Below, one piece after another: positions 17,493 to 26,825 of a DNA stretch of 64,000 bases. Source of the stretch: Ureibacillus acetophenoni (GTDB taxonomy: Bacteria > Bacillota > Bacilli > Bacillales_A > Planococcaceae); contig NZ_OBQC01000004.1 of assembly GCF_900220965.1 (NCBI RefSeq), positions 124,001 to 188,000 on the forward strand, written 5' to 3'. Positions within the stretch are counted from its first letter, which is position 1. Each line of letters starts with the position of its first letter. A program made the translations under genes and the position numbers. The notes beneath the pieces were generated by a model. That model worked only from the letters and a program-made list of their open reading frames with translations. It had not been told where the DNA came from and did not search any database.

Positions 17493-18887
17493 TTACCGAA
17501 CATCATTTAGTTGTAATTGGGGACTCCTACAAAATTCCACCGTTTCTTCCCAATCCAACGTAATTCGTACAATGTCTTCTTCAATTAAACTACCTCCTGA
17601 TTGGACTTCGATGATTTCCATGTCAGTGATAGCTTTTATAGCATGCTTTGAGGCTAGAGGAATCTGCAGGACATTTCCCGCCCTTACATGAATCATATTA
17701 TCGTTTAAAACAAAGATTCCTTCTCCCTTTATAATGGTCCAAAACTCGCTTCGTTGATAATGGAGTTGATAGCTTAGGTTTTTTCCTGCTTTAATACCAA
17801 TCCGTTTTGTTAAAACCTCATTTCCTTCCTTGTATTTTGTATGATCTAATACACGATACCAACCCCACCGGCGTTCTTCATACATAGGTCTATCAAAATT
17901 TCCATCAATATAATTTTTCAAACGGGTGCTTGCATCCCTGTCAGTTACTAGAATCCCTTCAGAACTAGCTGCTACAATTATGTTATTTCCACCCAGCAAT
18001 GTAATAGGGATGTCCAACTCATTAATAATGTGACAATTTATTGAATCTTCACTAATCTTTCCTTTACCAAAAACATTTCCATCCATCTCTTCAGTTAATG
18101 TATTCCAAGTTCCAAGATCCTTCCAATATCTTTCGTAAGGTAGAACTACTATTTTTTTTCCTTTCTCTACAACTTCATAATCAAAGCTATTATTAGGTAG
18201 TTCATCGTAGCAACATATTAATTTTTCATATTCTGTCGGTAACCCTTTTGCTTTCAACATATCCAAAATATATTTCACTTGAAAGGCAAAAACTCCACAA
18301 TTCCATAGAGCTCCTTTATCAATCAATTTTTTCGCTTCTATTTCATCCGGCTTCTCCCTAAAATAATCCACATTTAACCATTCCTGGTCAACATTTTTTG
18401 TCTTTGGTACAATGTAACCGTATTTAGTAGATGGAGAAGTTGGTTTCACACCTATTAACGCTAATTCAGAACTGGAATTAATAAGTGTCGATTCTAAGTC
18501 TTTCACATATTGGAAAAATTGGTATTCCACAAATGGATCTACAGGTAGTACTCCTACTACCTCTTGCTCACTGCATTCTTGAACAGAATGTAGATAAACC
18601 GTTGCTAAAACAATAGCAGGAAATGTACCTCTCTTTTCTGGCTCAATAATAATCGGGATATTCTTCCCCAATTGATTTGACATTAGTTCTATTTGTGAAT
18701 GATTTGTGGCAATGATGGATTGATCTTTTAAATTAGTATTGGATAATTGCGCCCATACGCGCTGAACCATAGACATTGGTCGACCATTTTCATCCTTTAG
18801 TAATTTCAAGAATTGTTTCGGTCGCACCTCACTTGATAATGGCCAAAGTCGTTGTCCTGAACCTCCAGATAAAAGTACCAAATGCAT
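17493..18887 (-). CDS. manC: Mannose-1-phosphate guanylyltransferase / mannose-6-phosphate isomerase
   Basis: A 464-residue enzyme that makes GDP-mannose. The N-terminal nucleotidyltransferase domain has LSGGSGQRLWPLS (residues 6-18) and RPKQF (22-26), then VGVLPVDPFV and the WNCGVFAF sugar-binding motif. The C-terminal cupin domain (from about residue 350) has RWGWYRVLD, LTKRIGIKAGKNLSYQLHY and RSEFWTIIKGEG, matching the type II PMI domain. It is the last gene of the Wzx/Wzy operon, so mannose or a GDP-mannose-derived sugar is probably in that polymer. No GMD or fucose synthase gene is seen nearby. Confidence 0.92.
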   Translation of the reverse strand: MHLVLLSGGSGQRLWPLSSEVRPKQFLKLLKDENGRPMSMVQRVWAQLSNTNLKDQSIIATNHSQIELMSNQLGKNIPIIIEPEKRGTFPAIVLATVYLHSVQECSEQEVVGVLPVDPFVEYQFFQYVKDLESTLINSSSELALIGVKPTSPSTKYGYIVPKTKNVDQEWLNVDYFREKPDEIEAKKLIDKGALWNCGVFAFQVKYILDMLKAKGLPTEYEKLICCYDELPNNSFDYEVVEKGKKIVVLPYERYWKDLGTWNTLTEEMDGNVFGKGKISEDSINCHIINELDIPITLLGGNNIIVAASSEGILVTDRDASTRLKNYIDGNFDRPMYEERRWGWYRVLDHTKYKEGNEVLTKRIGIKAGKNLSYQLHYQRSEFWTIIKGEGIFVLNDNMIHVRAGNVLQIPLASKHAIKAITDMEIIEVQSGGSLIEEDIVRITLDWEETVEFCRSPQLQLNDVR

Positions 18888-18912
18888 GAAAACACCCCTT
18901 CCTTATATTTTG

Positions 18913-20094
18913 TCAGACTTTTACAATACGTTTCCATGCCGAGACTAACCTAGAGCAATTCACTTCCCAAGAAAAGTTATTATTCGCAAAGATTTTTCCA
19001 TTGATCGAAAGTCTATTTCTTAATTCTTGGTTATTTATCAAATTATGAAGAGAAGATATTAATTCTGTGACTGTTGTATATGTCACTACCTCCTGATTAC
19101 TAATATTTGCAATCCCTTGTAAAGCAAGGGGAGAAGCAATAACTGGAAGTCCACAGGATAAAGCTTCAACTACTTTATTCTGTAACCCAGTACCTGACTT
19201 CAATGGGTAAACTGCAATTTCAGCTCTACATAGTAACTCACATATATCTTCTACAAAACCAGTGACAAATACGTTATTCATACCATGTAACTGTTTAATT
19301 TTTTTAACAGGATCCTTACCGACAATATAAAATTGGTATTCACGGTATACTTTATGAAAAATTGGCCATATTTGAGTTGCAAATGTATAGGCTGCTTCAA
19401 CATTTGGGTAATATTGCATATTTCCGTGAAACAAAATAATTTTCTCTCTTTTTAAGGTAGGATAATTTGATAGATACTGTGGGGTCATATACGTACCATT
19501 TGGATTAACAACAATGGTGTTATTATCTAAATATTTTTTGTCGTTTTCTGAAACAATAAAAGTTTGTTCAAAAACATTTAAAACTTTAGATTCATATCGT
19601 TTTAATAGTATATTTTCAAAAGATAGAATTATTTTTTTATAGAATTTTTCCTTTTTAGCACGACGTCTCATATTGAGGGATAACGCATCAATCATATCTA
19701 ACGTCTTCGGTATATCTTTTTCCAAAGCGTATTCTGCAACCCGAACCGTTTGTGTATGAATTAGATCAGGTTGAATATCTTCCAATATTTCAGAGACATT
19801 CCGTTTCAATTTTCGATTAGTAAATAAATTCACTTGTAATGGCTTTAAATTGATAACCGACTTGGTTAAATTTAATAACTTCGTAACTTTTCCTAATTTG
19901 AATAAATAGATTTGTTTACAATAGGGGGCAAGTTTTTCACGAATTAATTCTTCCTCTTCTGTACTGGAGATAATGCTAATTAAATAGATACTAATATCAC
20001 TTTTTTTTAGTTGTTTTAATTGTTCCCAGGCGATTAATTGATCCCCCTTATGTGGAGGGTAAGGCGGTCTAGCTGTCAGATAAACTACTTTCAT
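18913..20094 (-). CDS. Glycosyltransferase family 4
   Basis: About 393 residues. The N-terminus MKVVYLTARPPYPPHKGD is typical of GT4 enzymes, and the donor domain carries YPLKSGTGLQNKVVEALSCG, with the conserved glutamate of the E-x7-E region. The frame extends upstream to an ATG overlapping the previous stop, but AAGGAG lies seven bases before the ATG at 20094, which I choose. It follows another GT4 gene after 35 bp and precedes manC. A mannosyltransferase role is attractive because of manC, but this is only context. Confidence 0.88.
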   Translation of the reverse strand: MKVVYLTARPPYPPHKGDQLIAWEQLKQLKKSDISIYLISIISSTEEEELIREKLAPYCKQIYLFKLGKVTKLLNLTKSVINLKPLQVNLFTNRKLKRNVSEILEDIQPDLIHTQTVRVAEYALEKDIPKTLDMIDALSLNMRRRAKKEKFYKKIILSFENILLKRYESKVLNVFEQTFIVSENDKKYLDNNTIVVNPNGTYMTPQYLSNYPTLKREKIILFHGNMQYYPNVEAAYTFATQIWPIFHKVYREYQFYIVGKDPVKKIKQLHGMNNVFVTGFVEDICELLCRAEIAVYPLKSGTGLQNKVVEALSCGLPVIASPLALQGIANISNQEVVTYTTVTELISSLHNLINNQELRNRLSINGKIFANNNFSWEVNCSRLVSAWKRIVKV

Positions 20095-20129
20095 TTTGTT
20101 TCTCCTTACATTTACGGCATTACAATTTG

Positions 20130-21179
20130 TCATTCAATATATTGTTCAGCAGTATTTTGAATCATTTGGCTTAGTGAGAATTGTTTTTCAGCTTTACTTC
20201 TGCCCCTTATTGATAATTCCTTCCTAAGCGTTTTATTTTCAATAAGTAGACGAATTTGCTCCGAGATTTCTTTTTCCGAATATTCCTTTACCAAAAGCCC
20301 TGTTTCACGATGACTTATCGCCTCTTTAATGCCGCCTACATCGACTGATAATACAGGAGTACCTACAGCCATTGCTTCAATAATTACCATTGGAAAAACT
20401 TCGCGATAAGAGGTTAGGATTAATGCATCTAAAGAAAGTATAAACTCATACGGATTCTTCAGGTTTCCATGCATTAATACCTTATCTTGAAGCTTAAAAT
20501 CGTGAATCATCTTTACAATAGAGGCTCTCTCGGGGCCATCTCCCGCAATGTGAAACATAACTTTTTCATCATTCTCAAATTCATTTGCAACACGTAAAAA
20601 AAGAACATGGTTTTTTTCTTCTGATAGGCGGGCTAAAATTCCGATATGAAATTTTTCTCGTTCCTTCTTTGGTTTAAAAGAAAAATGCTTAAGATCTACA
20701 CCGTTATACACGGTGCTAATAAGGTCTTCACGTATACCTAAACGAAGTAGTTTATCTTTTTCAAATTCGCATACAGTAATAATTTGATCTGCATACTTAT
20801 TCAATATTTTTGTAAATTCCGATGGCACCTTTTTCTCCAGGATAGTCACATTATGCTTTGTATAAATAACCCTAAATTGCATTCTCATTAACTTCTTCAT
20901 CATCACCGTATAGAGGAACATTCTTAAACTATTAGCATGAATAACATCAATTTTTAATCGCTGGACGTAACGTTGCAATCTCAATATATTCTTAGCATGA
21001 TTTTTCATAGATAATGGAATGAAATATTGCTTGTCTTGTATTTGACTATACAGCTCACCTGGCCCAGCTGCTGCATAGATTTCTATATCAAGATCTCTTA
21101 GATGGTTTTCAAGTATACAGAAATACCTTTCGGCTCCACCCATTGTGAGCTTATCTGTCAATAGTAGGACATTCTTCAC
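20130..21179 (-). CDS. Glycosyltransferase family 4
   Basis: A 349-residue GT-B enzyme. LLLTDKLTMGGAERYF is the usual N-terminal glycine-rich acceptor motif; the donor half has IGILARLSEEKNHVLFLRV, LMHGNLKNPYEF and TSYREVFPMVIIEAMAVG, a clear E-x7-E. A short gap of nine bases separates it from the polymerase gene upstream. It would extend the lipid-linked oligosaccharide at the inner face of the membrane. Confidence 0.9.
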   Translation of the reverse strand: MKNVLLLTDKLTMGGAERYFCILENHLRDLDIEIYAAAGPGELYSQIQDKQYFIPLSMKNHAKNILRLQRYVQRLKIDVIHANSLRMFLYTVMMKKLMRMQFRVIYTKHNVTILEKKVPSEFTKILNKYADQIITVCEFEKDKLLRLGIREDLISTVYNGVDLKHFSFKPKKEREKFHIGILARLSEEKNHVLFLRVANEFENDEKVMFHIAGDGPERASIVKMIHDFKLQDKVLMHGNLKNPYEFILSLDALILTSYREVFPMVIIEAMAVGTPVLSVDVGGIKEAISHRETGLLVKEYSEKEISEQIRLLIENKTLRKELSIRGRSKAEKQFSLSQMIQNTAEQYIE

Positions 21180-21188
21180 TTTATCGAT

Positions 21189-22394
21189 TCACCACCTTTG
21201 CTCTTTGTTCCGCCAAATCTTTTCTTCATATACTTCGAAATATCTTGCGGAAATTGCAAGAAATAGAAAAAATGCCTCATTAATGATGAGAGACAGAGAA
21301 ATCATCTGAAATAAAAAACCAAAAAAAGTAAGGACGATATAAGGTTTTGTTTTGTGCAATTTTATCTCATAAAACTTTTTCATTAATACGATTAAAAATA
21401 AGAGGAATAGTGTAAACCCTAGAATTCCTGATTCTGCTAAGATTTCGAGGTAGGTATTGTGTACGTACAGTGTTTTATGATGGTGGAAGGCATAGTAATC
21501 TGAGAAATTAAAAGCACCTATTCCCAATAAAGGTTTACTCATAAAATAATCTAATGCCTGTTCCCACAGTTCAAACCTACCGCTTCCTTGATCATTGGTA
21601 AAATCGTTTATACGATTTATAATAATTCGATTGATGTTGATTGGTGTGAAATAACTCACAGCATAGATGACACCGATTACTGGTAGAAATAGCCCAATCC
21701 ACTTTATCCTTTTTGCTGAACTAGACAGTACCAGATATAAAACAGAAACTAAGAGTAGTGAAACTAAGCCGCCTCTAGAAAATGTGAGTAGACTAGTAAT
21801 CAAACATAACAAGAAACCAGAGTAATGTTTCACTCCCTTTAGATTCGTCACATAAAAACAGAAAAATAAAGTATTAAAAAAAACGTAAATGTTCGGGTCA
21901 TCCAATAAACCAATTAATCTTGGATAATCTCTATCTATTAATAATCCAAAGGAAATAGTATCAACTGATCCATCTGTTATTAAAATTCCAGCTATATACC
22001 AAACTAGACTCATTCCATTGAAAATTAATCCTGCATTTGCAATAGTTATTTCCAGTGAAGTGATTGAGATTCGTTCAAATAGAAACTTCATAATGAAATA
22101 CGATCCAAGGACGATGACGACTCCTAGCAAAATACGTATACTTGAACTGGGGTACTCAGAAAAAACTCCACTAAGGCAATAGAAAAAATAGAATATTAGC
22201 AATACCACTTCGTAACCAAATAGGGGACGAAAGAAAAAATACTTTAAATAGATACAAAACAAGACAACTAGAAAAATCATATATATTTTTAATGAAAAGC
22301 CAAGATATAAATGATAGCGACTAAGTGTAATGACAAATAGTAATAAAAAGACAGTAAAATTAGGAATACGTAAATTATTTTGCAATCTTTCCAT
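21189..22394 (-). CDS. Oligosaccharide repeat-unit polymerase (Wzy, O-antigen ligase family)
   Basis: About 400 residues with ten or more membrane segments and the large loop expected of Wzy: SGRFELWEQALDYFMSKPLL carries the conserved arginine, followed by GIGAFNFSDYY and YVHNTYLEILAESG. The ATG at 22394 is preferred over 22412, because AAAGGA and GGGGGA lie upstream of it while the earlier ATG has nothing. The start overlaps the end of the flippase gene by about 20 bases, suggesting translational coupling. It should polymerise units exported by the flippase. Confidence 0.85.
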   Translation of the reverse strand: MERLQNNLRIPNFTVFLLLFVITLSRYHLYLGFSLKIYMIFLVVLFCIYLKYFFFRPLFGYEVVLLIFYFFYCLSGVFSEYPSSSIRILLGVVIVLGSYFIMKFLFERISITSLEITIANAGLIFNGMSLVWYIAGILITDGSVDTISFGLLIDRDYPRLIGLLDDPNIYVFFNTLFFCFYVTNLKGVKHYSGFLLCLITSLLTFSRGGLVSLLLVSVLYLVLSSSAKRIKWIGLFLPVIGVIYAVSYFTPININRIIINRINDFTNDQGSGRFELWEQALDYFMSKPLLGIGAFNFSDYYAFHHHKTLYVHNTYLEILAESGILGFTLFLLFLIVLMKKFYEIKLHKTKPYIVLTFFGFLFQMISLSLIINEAFFLFLAISARYFEVYEEKIWRNKEQRW

Positions 22395-23844
22395 TTTTCC
22401 TTTGTCCCCCATTTATATCACGGCTCATTAATTTATTTTTCCAGATATATTCTATAATCTTATCTCTCACTGACCAATCAAACAGCAAGATTAATACAAT
22501 TACAACAATATTGGTAACGATTACCGCAATAAATGGGTATGACTGGAGAAAATAGTATACTGAAATACTGCTTACCAAAAAATTAGTTCCGTATGGAATT
22601 ATAACTTGCAATATTACTTTTTTTCTTTCCGGATTTGCCAGCGTAAATCCGATGAATGACGTCATTTCAATAATGAGAATTGCGGCAGTCGCACCAATGA
22701 CTCCATATAGGATACTCAAGTAATATATAGAAAAGATTCCAACTAGGGCGGTCATGAACTGGACAAACACACGAGAACCTTGAAGCCCACTCGTAGTAAG
22801 ATTATCAGCTGCAGCAATATTAAATCCCTGTAATACAATAATGAAAGATAATATTTGTAAAGGCTGAATAGCATCTAGCCAAGCTTCCCCGAATAACATA
22901 TCCACCAAGTATCCCGCCATATAAAACAATGAAATTGATAAACACATTCCTGTAAAGCCCATCAATTTAAGTTGGAGAATGTGCAGTCTTGTATGTTCTT
23001 CCTTTTCTCCCTGGTTATAATATTGAAATAATAACGGATAAAATGCACCTGCTATTACTCCGGGTATCTGATATATGGCAGAAGGAATTCGGTATGCCAC
23101 GGCAAACAAACCGACAAGTGATAGGGATAGTGTATTCCCTAATATTAATGGACCTAATTGGGGAATGAGCATAATAAATAAACCGCTAATGAAGAATGGT
23201 CCTAAATTTTTCAGTAACTCACTTTGGAATGGTATCTTCCATCTGACCGAAACTTTCCTACTCAATAAATACAAACTGAAGATTCCCCCACATAAATATG
23301 CTAACCCGTATGCTGTTGCGGAGAAATATACATCCAAATTGAAATACATACTAAAAAAAATGAATACAATGAGCACAATTGATGAAAAAATTCTGATGAA
23401 TGCAATAAACTGCATTGTTTTTGTCAGCTGAAAGTAAGTAATTCCAATACTTTGTAAGGTTAAGCCAATGACCATCGGTAAGGTTAAACTATAAATCATA
23501 GAAATAAGTTGCTGCTCCTCATAAAGTATCTGTATACCTACTCCCACAATTACAAGTGTAAAAAACAAACATATTAACCTTATCTTTAAATAAGATTGAA
23601 ATTTGTCTTCAACATGCGCCTGTTTAGATCCTTCCCTTAGATACGTGTTACTGACTCCCATATCTGTAAAATAGTGCATGATCATGCTGATTGCCAGAGA
23701 TATACTAAATATCCCATAGTTCTTTGCATTAAAATAATTTGCCAATAAAATAAGTGTTCCTGCATTCAACAGATTCGCAAAGATTGTACTGTAAAATAAA
23801 TGAATGATATTTTTCTGAATAGAATTTGCTTTCAAGTCTTCCAC
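22375..23844 (-). CDS. Oligosaccharide flippase (Wzx, PST/MATE-like)
   Basis: A 489-residue membrane protein with about 14 hydrophobic segments. The start region NIIHLFYSTIFANLLNAGTL and the internal GLFAVAYRIPSAIYQIPG and LVDMLFGEAWLDAIQPL are typical of polysaccharide export flippases. It would move undecaprenyl-PP-linked repeat units across the membrane. The start is uncertain: GTG at 23844 opens the frame, and a TTG three codons further in is also possible; neither has a strong ribosome binding site. It overlaps the polymerase gene at its 3' end. Confidence 0.88.
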   Translation of the reverse strand: MEDLKANSIQKNIIHLFYSTIFANLLNAGTLILLANYFNAKNYGIFSISLAISMIMHYFTDMGVSNTYLREGSKQAHVEDKFQSYLKIRLICLFFTLVIVGVGIQILYEEQQLISMIYSLTLPMVIGLTLQSIGITYFQLTKTMQFIAFIRIFSSIVLIVFIFFSMYFNLDVYFSATAYGLAYLCGGIFSLYLLSRKVSVRWKIPFQSELLKNLGPFFISGLFIMLIPQLGPLILGNTLSLSLVGLFAVAYRIPSAIYQIPGVIAGAFYPLLFQYYNQGEKEEHTRLHILQLKLMGFTGMCLSISLFYMAGYLVDMLFGEAWLDAIQPLQILSFIIVLQGFNIAAADNLTTSGLQGSRVFVQFMTALVGIFSIYYLSILYGVIGATAAILIIEMTSFIGFTLANPERKKVILQVIIPYGTNFLVSSISVYYFLQSYPFIAVIVTNIVVIVLILLFDWSVRDKIIEYIWKNKLMSRDINGGQRKNGKIAK

Positions 23845-23884
23845 TCAATTCTAACTAGAATACTAGAATACATTTCTAAATCCT

Positions 23885-24826
23885 TTAAACATTTACAGAC
23901 GCCATTTTTTCGCTTAAATAAAAATGATATGTCTTCAGCAAACCTTGTTTTAATGAATGTTCAGGTGTCCAACTTAAACTATCGATACTTGATTGATTAC
24001 ATAGTACACTATTCTTTATATCACCGTTTCTTTCGTGTCCGAACACAGGTGGTAGAGTGTCCATACAAATCTCCTGAATGAGACCCATTAATTCTAAAAT
24101 ACTTGTGCTCGTTGTGGAGGATATATTAAAAACACCGCTTTTCCCATACTGTAAAGCTTTTAAATTAGCCTTCGCCACATCTTCCACATAGATAAAATCC
24201 CTCGTTTGGAATCCATCTCCATAAATCGTAACCTGTTTATTTCTTATCAACCGATCCATAAAAATTGAAACCACTCCACCTTCGCCATTCGATGTTTGCC
24301 TTGGTCCATATACATTGCTATAACGAAGAATGACATAATCAATGCCATACAATTCTTTTGCAACCTTTAAATAGTTCTCAGCTGTTTTTTTAGAAGCTCC
24401 ATAAGGTGATAATGGCTGACCTTCATATGAGACTGGAATTGGGAGGATATCCGATTTACCGTATACGGCTGCAGATGATGCAAATACAATTTTCTTAACC
24501 CCATGTATCCTCGCGAGTTTAATAATATTAACTGTTCCTATAATATTTGTTAAAGCATCATCCACAATATTATTAACTGACTTCTCCACACTGATTTGTG
24601 CAGCTAAATGAATAATAAATTCAGGCTTAAATATGGACATTGCCAAATCTAGTGAATTGGCATCCTCCACCCGATTAGTAAATACTATACAACCTGGATA
24701 GGCATCAATTATTGAACCAGTGGATAAATCATCATAGATAGCCACATCATAATTATTTCGAATCAATACATCAACAACTGATGACCCTATAAATCCCAAT
24801 CCACCTGTAACTAAGACTTTCTTCAC
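23885..24826 (-). CDS. NAD-dependent nucleotide-sugar epimerase (GalE/WbpP-like SDR)
   Basis: A 313-residue extended SDR: KVLVTGGLGFIGSSVVDVL binds NAD, YDDLSTGS follows, FASSAAVYG leads to the active site and YGASKKTAE gives YxxxK; RYSNVYGPRQ and GDGFQTRDFIYVEDVA are standard for UDP-hexose 4-epimerases. UDP-glucose or UDP-GlcNAc 4-epimerisation is likely. The start is GTG at 24826 after GGGGGGAGAG. It is 15 bp downstream of the initiating transferase and may supply that enzyme's donor. Confidence 0.88.
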   Translation of the reverse strand: MKKVLVTGGLGFIGSSVVDVLIRNNYDVAIYDDLSTGSIIDAYPGCIVFTNRVEDANSLDLAMSIFKPEFIIHLAAQISVEKSVNNIVDDALTNIIGTVNIIKLARIHGVKKIVFASSAAVYGKSDILPIPVSYEGQPLSPYGASKKTAENYLKVAKELYGIDYVILRYSNVYGPRQTSNGEGGVVSIFMDRLIRNKQVTIYGDGFQTRDFIYVEDVAKANLKALQYGKSGVFNISSTTSTSILELMGLIQEICMDTLPPVFGHERNGDIKNSVLCNQSSIDSLSWTPEHSLKQGLLKTYHFYLSEKMASVNV

Positions 24827-24841
24827 TTCTCTCCCCCCAAT

Positions 24842-25483
24842 TTATCTAGCACCGTTTCCCGTTAATATTATTAACACTGTCCGAAAAAATATTTTAATCT
24901 CAAATGAAATCGAACGATGTTTGATATAATATAGATCAAATGCCAACTTTTCTTTTGGAGTCAAATCATAACCTCCGTTTACTTGTGCCCATCCAGTTAT
25001 ACCTGGTTTTACAAGCAATCGTTGTTGAAATTCAGGGACGGTCTGATTAAATTTCTGATAAAAATAATATCTTTCAGGTCTCGGTCCTATGAGTGACATA
25101 TCCCCTTTTAAAACATTGAATAATTGAGGAATCTCATCAATCCTTGTATATCGGATGAATTTTCCTACCCTTGTGATTCTCGTGTCATTTACTCCAGCCC
25201 ATTGAGGTCCATCCATTTCTGCATCTGTATACATAGAGCGCAATTTAAGTAATTTAAAGCTTTTTCCACCTTTTCCAAGGCGATGTTGCGTATAAAAAGG
25301 AGATCCAGCAGATTCAATCGGAATAAGTATGCAAAAAAACAATAATATTGGTGATAACAGGAAAAGAAATATTAATGAAAAAAGAAAGTCAGTAGAAATC
25401 TTATAAAAAGAATACATTTTGGATAGCTTAGGTTGACACTCCATTTCCACAGGTTGAATATACAAATTATTATCCATTGTCAT
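24842..25483 (-). CDS. Initiating sugar transferase (polyprenyl-phosphate hexose-1-P transferase)
   Basis: A 213-residue small-type phosphoglycosyl transferase. It has a hydrophobic helix (about 25-50), SPFYTQHRLGKGGKSFKLLK, the catalytic IDEIPQLFNVLKGDMSLIGP and the standard PGITGWAQVNGG. It begins the repeat unit by loading a sugar phosphate onto undecaprenyl phosphate. ATGs at 25483 and 25477 are both possible; AAGGA is better spaced for the second. It lies directly after the kinase-like gene and before the epimerase, matching the usual order of Gram-positive capsule operons. Confidence 0.92.
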   Translation of the reverse strand: MTMDNNLYIQPVEMECQPKLSKMYSFYKISTDFLFSLIFLFLLSPILLFFCILIPIESAGSPFYTQHRLGKGGKSFKLLKLRSMYTDAEMDGPQWAGVNDTRITRVGKFIRYTRIDEIPQLFNVLKGDMSLIGPRPERYYFYQKFNQTVPEFQQRLLVKPGITGWAQVNGGYDLTPKEKLAFDLYYIKHRSISFEIKIFFRTVLIILTGNGAR

Positions 25484-25489
25484 AATCCT

Positions 25490-26116
25490 TTAGGAAATAA
25501 CGATAGAACCAATTATTTCGTTGCCAGTTTTTAAATCTTTTTTTACCTCTAGTAACTTAGACAATTTATCATGACCCTCTTTCAGTATTAAGATTATTGC
25601 GGAACAATGTCTTGCGATGATTCTTGCATCCTGCTCATTCAGATAGTTAGATGTGTGAAATAAAATTACATCATACTGTTCCTTCCATGCTTGTATCATT
25701 TCTTGAAGACTTCTAAATCTTAACAATGAAGCAGGATAATAGCTTGTTGTCTCAGCAGGTAAACAATATAGATTATTCGCTACCTTTATGGGTTTAACAT
25801 TATGTTTATTCTCTCCCCCTAATAGCAATGTGCCAAAGCCTGATGAATTCTTTTTATGAAAGACTCGATGCAAAGAAGGTTGATGCAAATTTGCATCAAT
25901 TAGCAGTACTCGTTTCTGCTGTTCGGCTATTACGAGAGCAAGATTGGCAGTGGAGAGAACTATGCTTGGTAGTTGTTTAAAGGAGGTAACCATCAAGATT
26001 GCACTGCGACCCTGCAATCTCATTTCAATTTCTTGATATGCGGTATAGAATTGTTCTTTAATGTAGATGTCATCTTGGTTAAACTCATTTTTTTTTGACA
26101 ATCCCAATTTCTTCAT
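25490..26116 (-). CDS. Tyrosine-kinase-like (CpsD/CapB family) protein with a lost P-loop
   Basis: A 208-residue relative of bacterial tyrosine kinases. The Walker A' region is kept (RVLLIDANLHQPSLH, residues 69-83) and VTSF...NLAL matches the family strand and helix, but the P-loop between them reads FKQLPSIVLST in place of the family GEGKST; the essential lysine is absent. The C-terminus also lacks a tyrosine cluster. It overlaps the Wzz-like gene by 32 bases, as true partners do. It probably cannot hydrolyse ATP and may act as a structural partner of the Wzz-like protein or of the intact kinase at 27799 (inference). Confidence 0.8.
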   Translation of the reverse strand: MKKLGLSKKNEFNQDDIYIKEQFYTAYQEIEMRLQGRSAILMVTSFKQLPSIVLSTANLALVIAEQQKRVLLIDANLHQPSLHRVFHKKNSSGFGTLLLGGENKHNVKPIKVANNLYCLPAETTSYYPASLLRFRSLQEMIQAWKEQYDVILFHTSNYLNEQDARIIARHCSAIILILKEGHDKLSKLLEVKKDLKTGNEIIGSIVIS

Positions 26117-26825
26117 CTATTTCCTCCAAAGATAAAAGCTTATAGTATTTCCATTTTTTATTATTTTTCATCTTTAATCTCACTCTACCCAATATAGGAA
26201 TTCCAAGCTGTTCAATTTCATCGATGTTGTAAATTCTGTCATCAATAGATTCTCGGAATAATGTCATTCCAATGCCTGCAAATATCCCTAATATCAGTGA
26301 GATAATGATCACAAATACCGGTTTTGGAAAAATAAGATTTGCCTCTCGATTTGAATTCGAATCATTAAGAATATAGATTAATTGATCATTTGCATATTCT
26401 CTAAAGTTATTAATCGACTGTTTAGCAATCGCAAATGCAATAGCTTTAGTTAAGTGGGCATCAGAATTTTTGACAGTGATTGAAATGACTTGCGAATTTT
26501 CCCTATTCTTAACAGATAGCAATTTAAGCAATTCGTATCCCGACTGATTCAAATTCAGTTGTTCGCTAACTTCTTCTGCTATATGGGGACTTTGGATAAT
26601 ATCCGTAATTGAAGTGGCCAATTGCCTATTTTCATCCACTTTACTGCTGATTTCACCCTTTTCTACATTATTCGATATTCCAACCATCACCTGTACAGTA
26701 TACTCATATGTCGGTTTTACAAGATACATGGCTATAAATATGATTAATCCTGAAAAACAAATAGAAATAAAGAACATAAACCAAAACCGTCTTTTAAAAA
26801 CACAAATAAGCTCGATTATACCCAT
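26085..26825 (-). CDS. Wzz/CapA-like polysaccharide co-polymerase
   Basis: A 246-residue chain-length determinant protein: an N-terminal membrane helix (about 13-36), an external domain with coiled-coil potential, and a second helix (VFVIIISLILGIFAGIGMTL) after the proline-containing FPKP motif, ending in a cytoplasmic tail. This is the usual adaptor that activates CapB-type kinases, but the gene fused to its 3' end encodes a degenerate kinase. It is the first gene of the operon reaching to manC. The ribosome binding site is GAAGAG-like and modest. Confidence 0.85.
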   Translation of the reverse strand: MGIIELICVFKRRFWFMFFISICFSGLIIFIAMYLVKPTYEYTVQVMVGISNNVEKGEISSKVDENRQLATSITDIIQSPHIAEEVSEQLNLNQSGYELLKLLSVKNRENSQVISITVKNSDAHLTKAIAFAIAKQSINNFREYANDQLIYILNDSNSNREANLIFPKPVFVIIISLILGIFAGIGMTLFRESIDDRIYNIDEIEQLGIPILGRVRLKMKNNKKWKYYKLLSLEEIDEEIGIVKKK

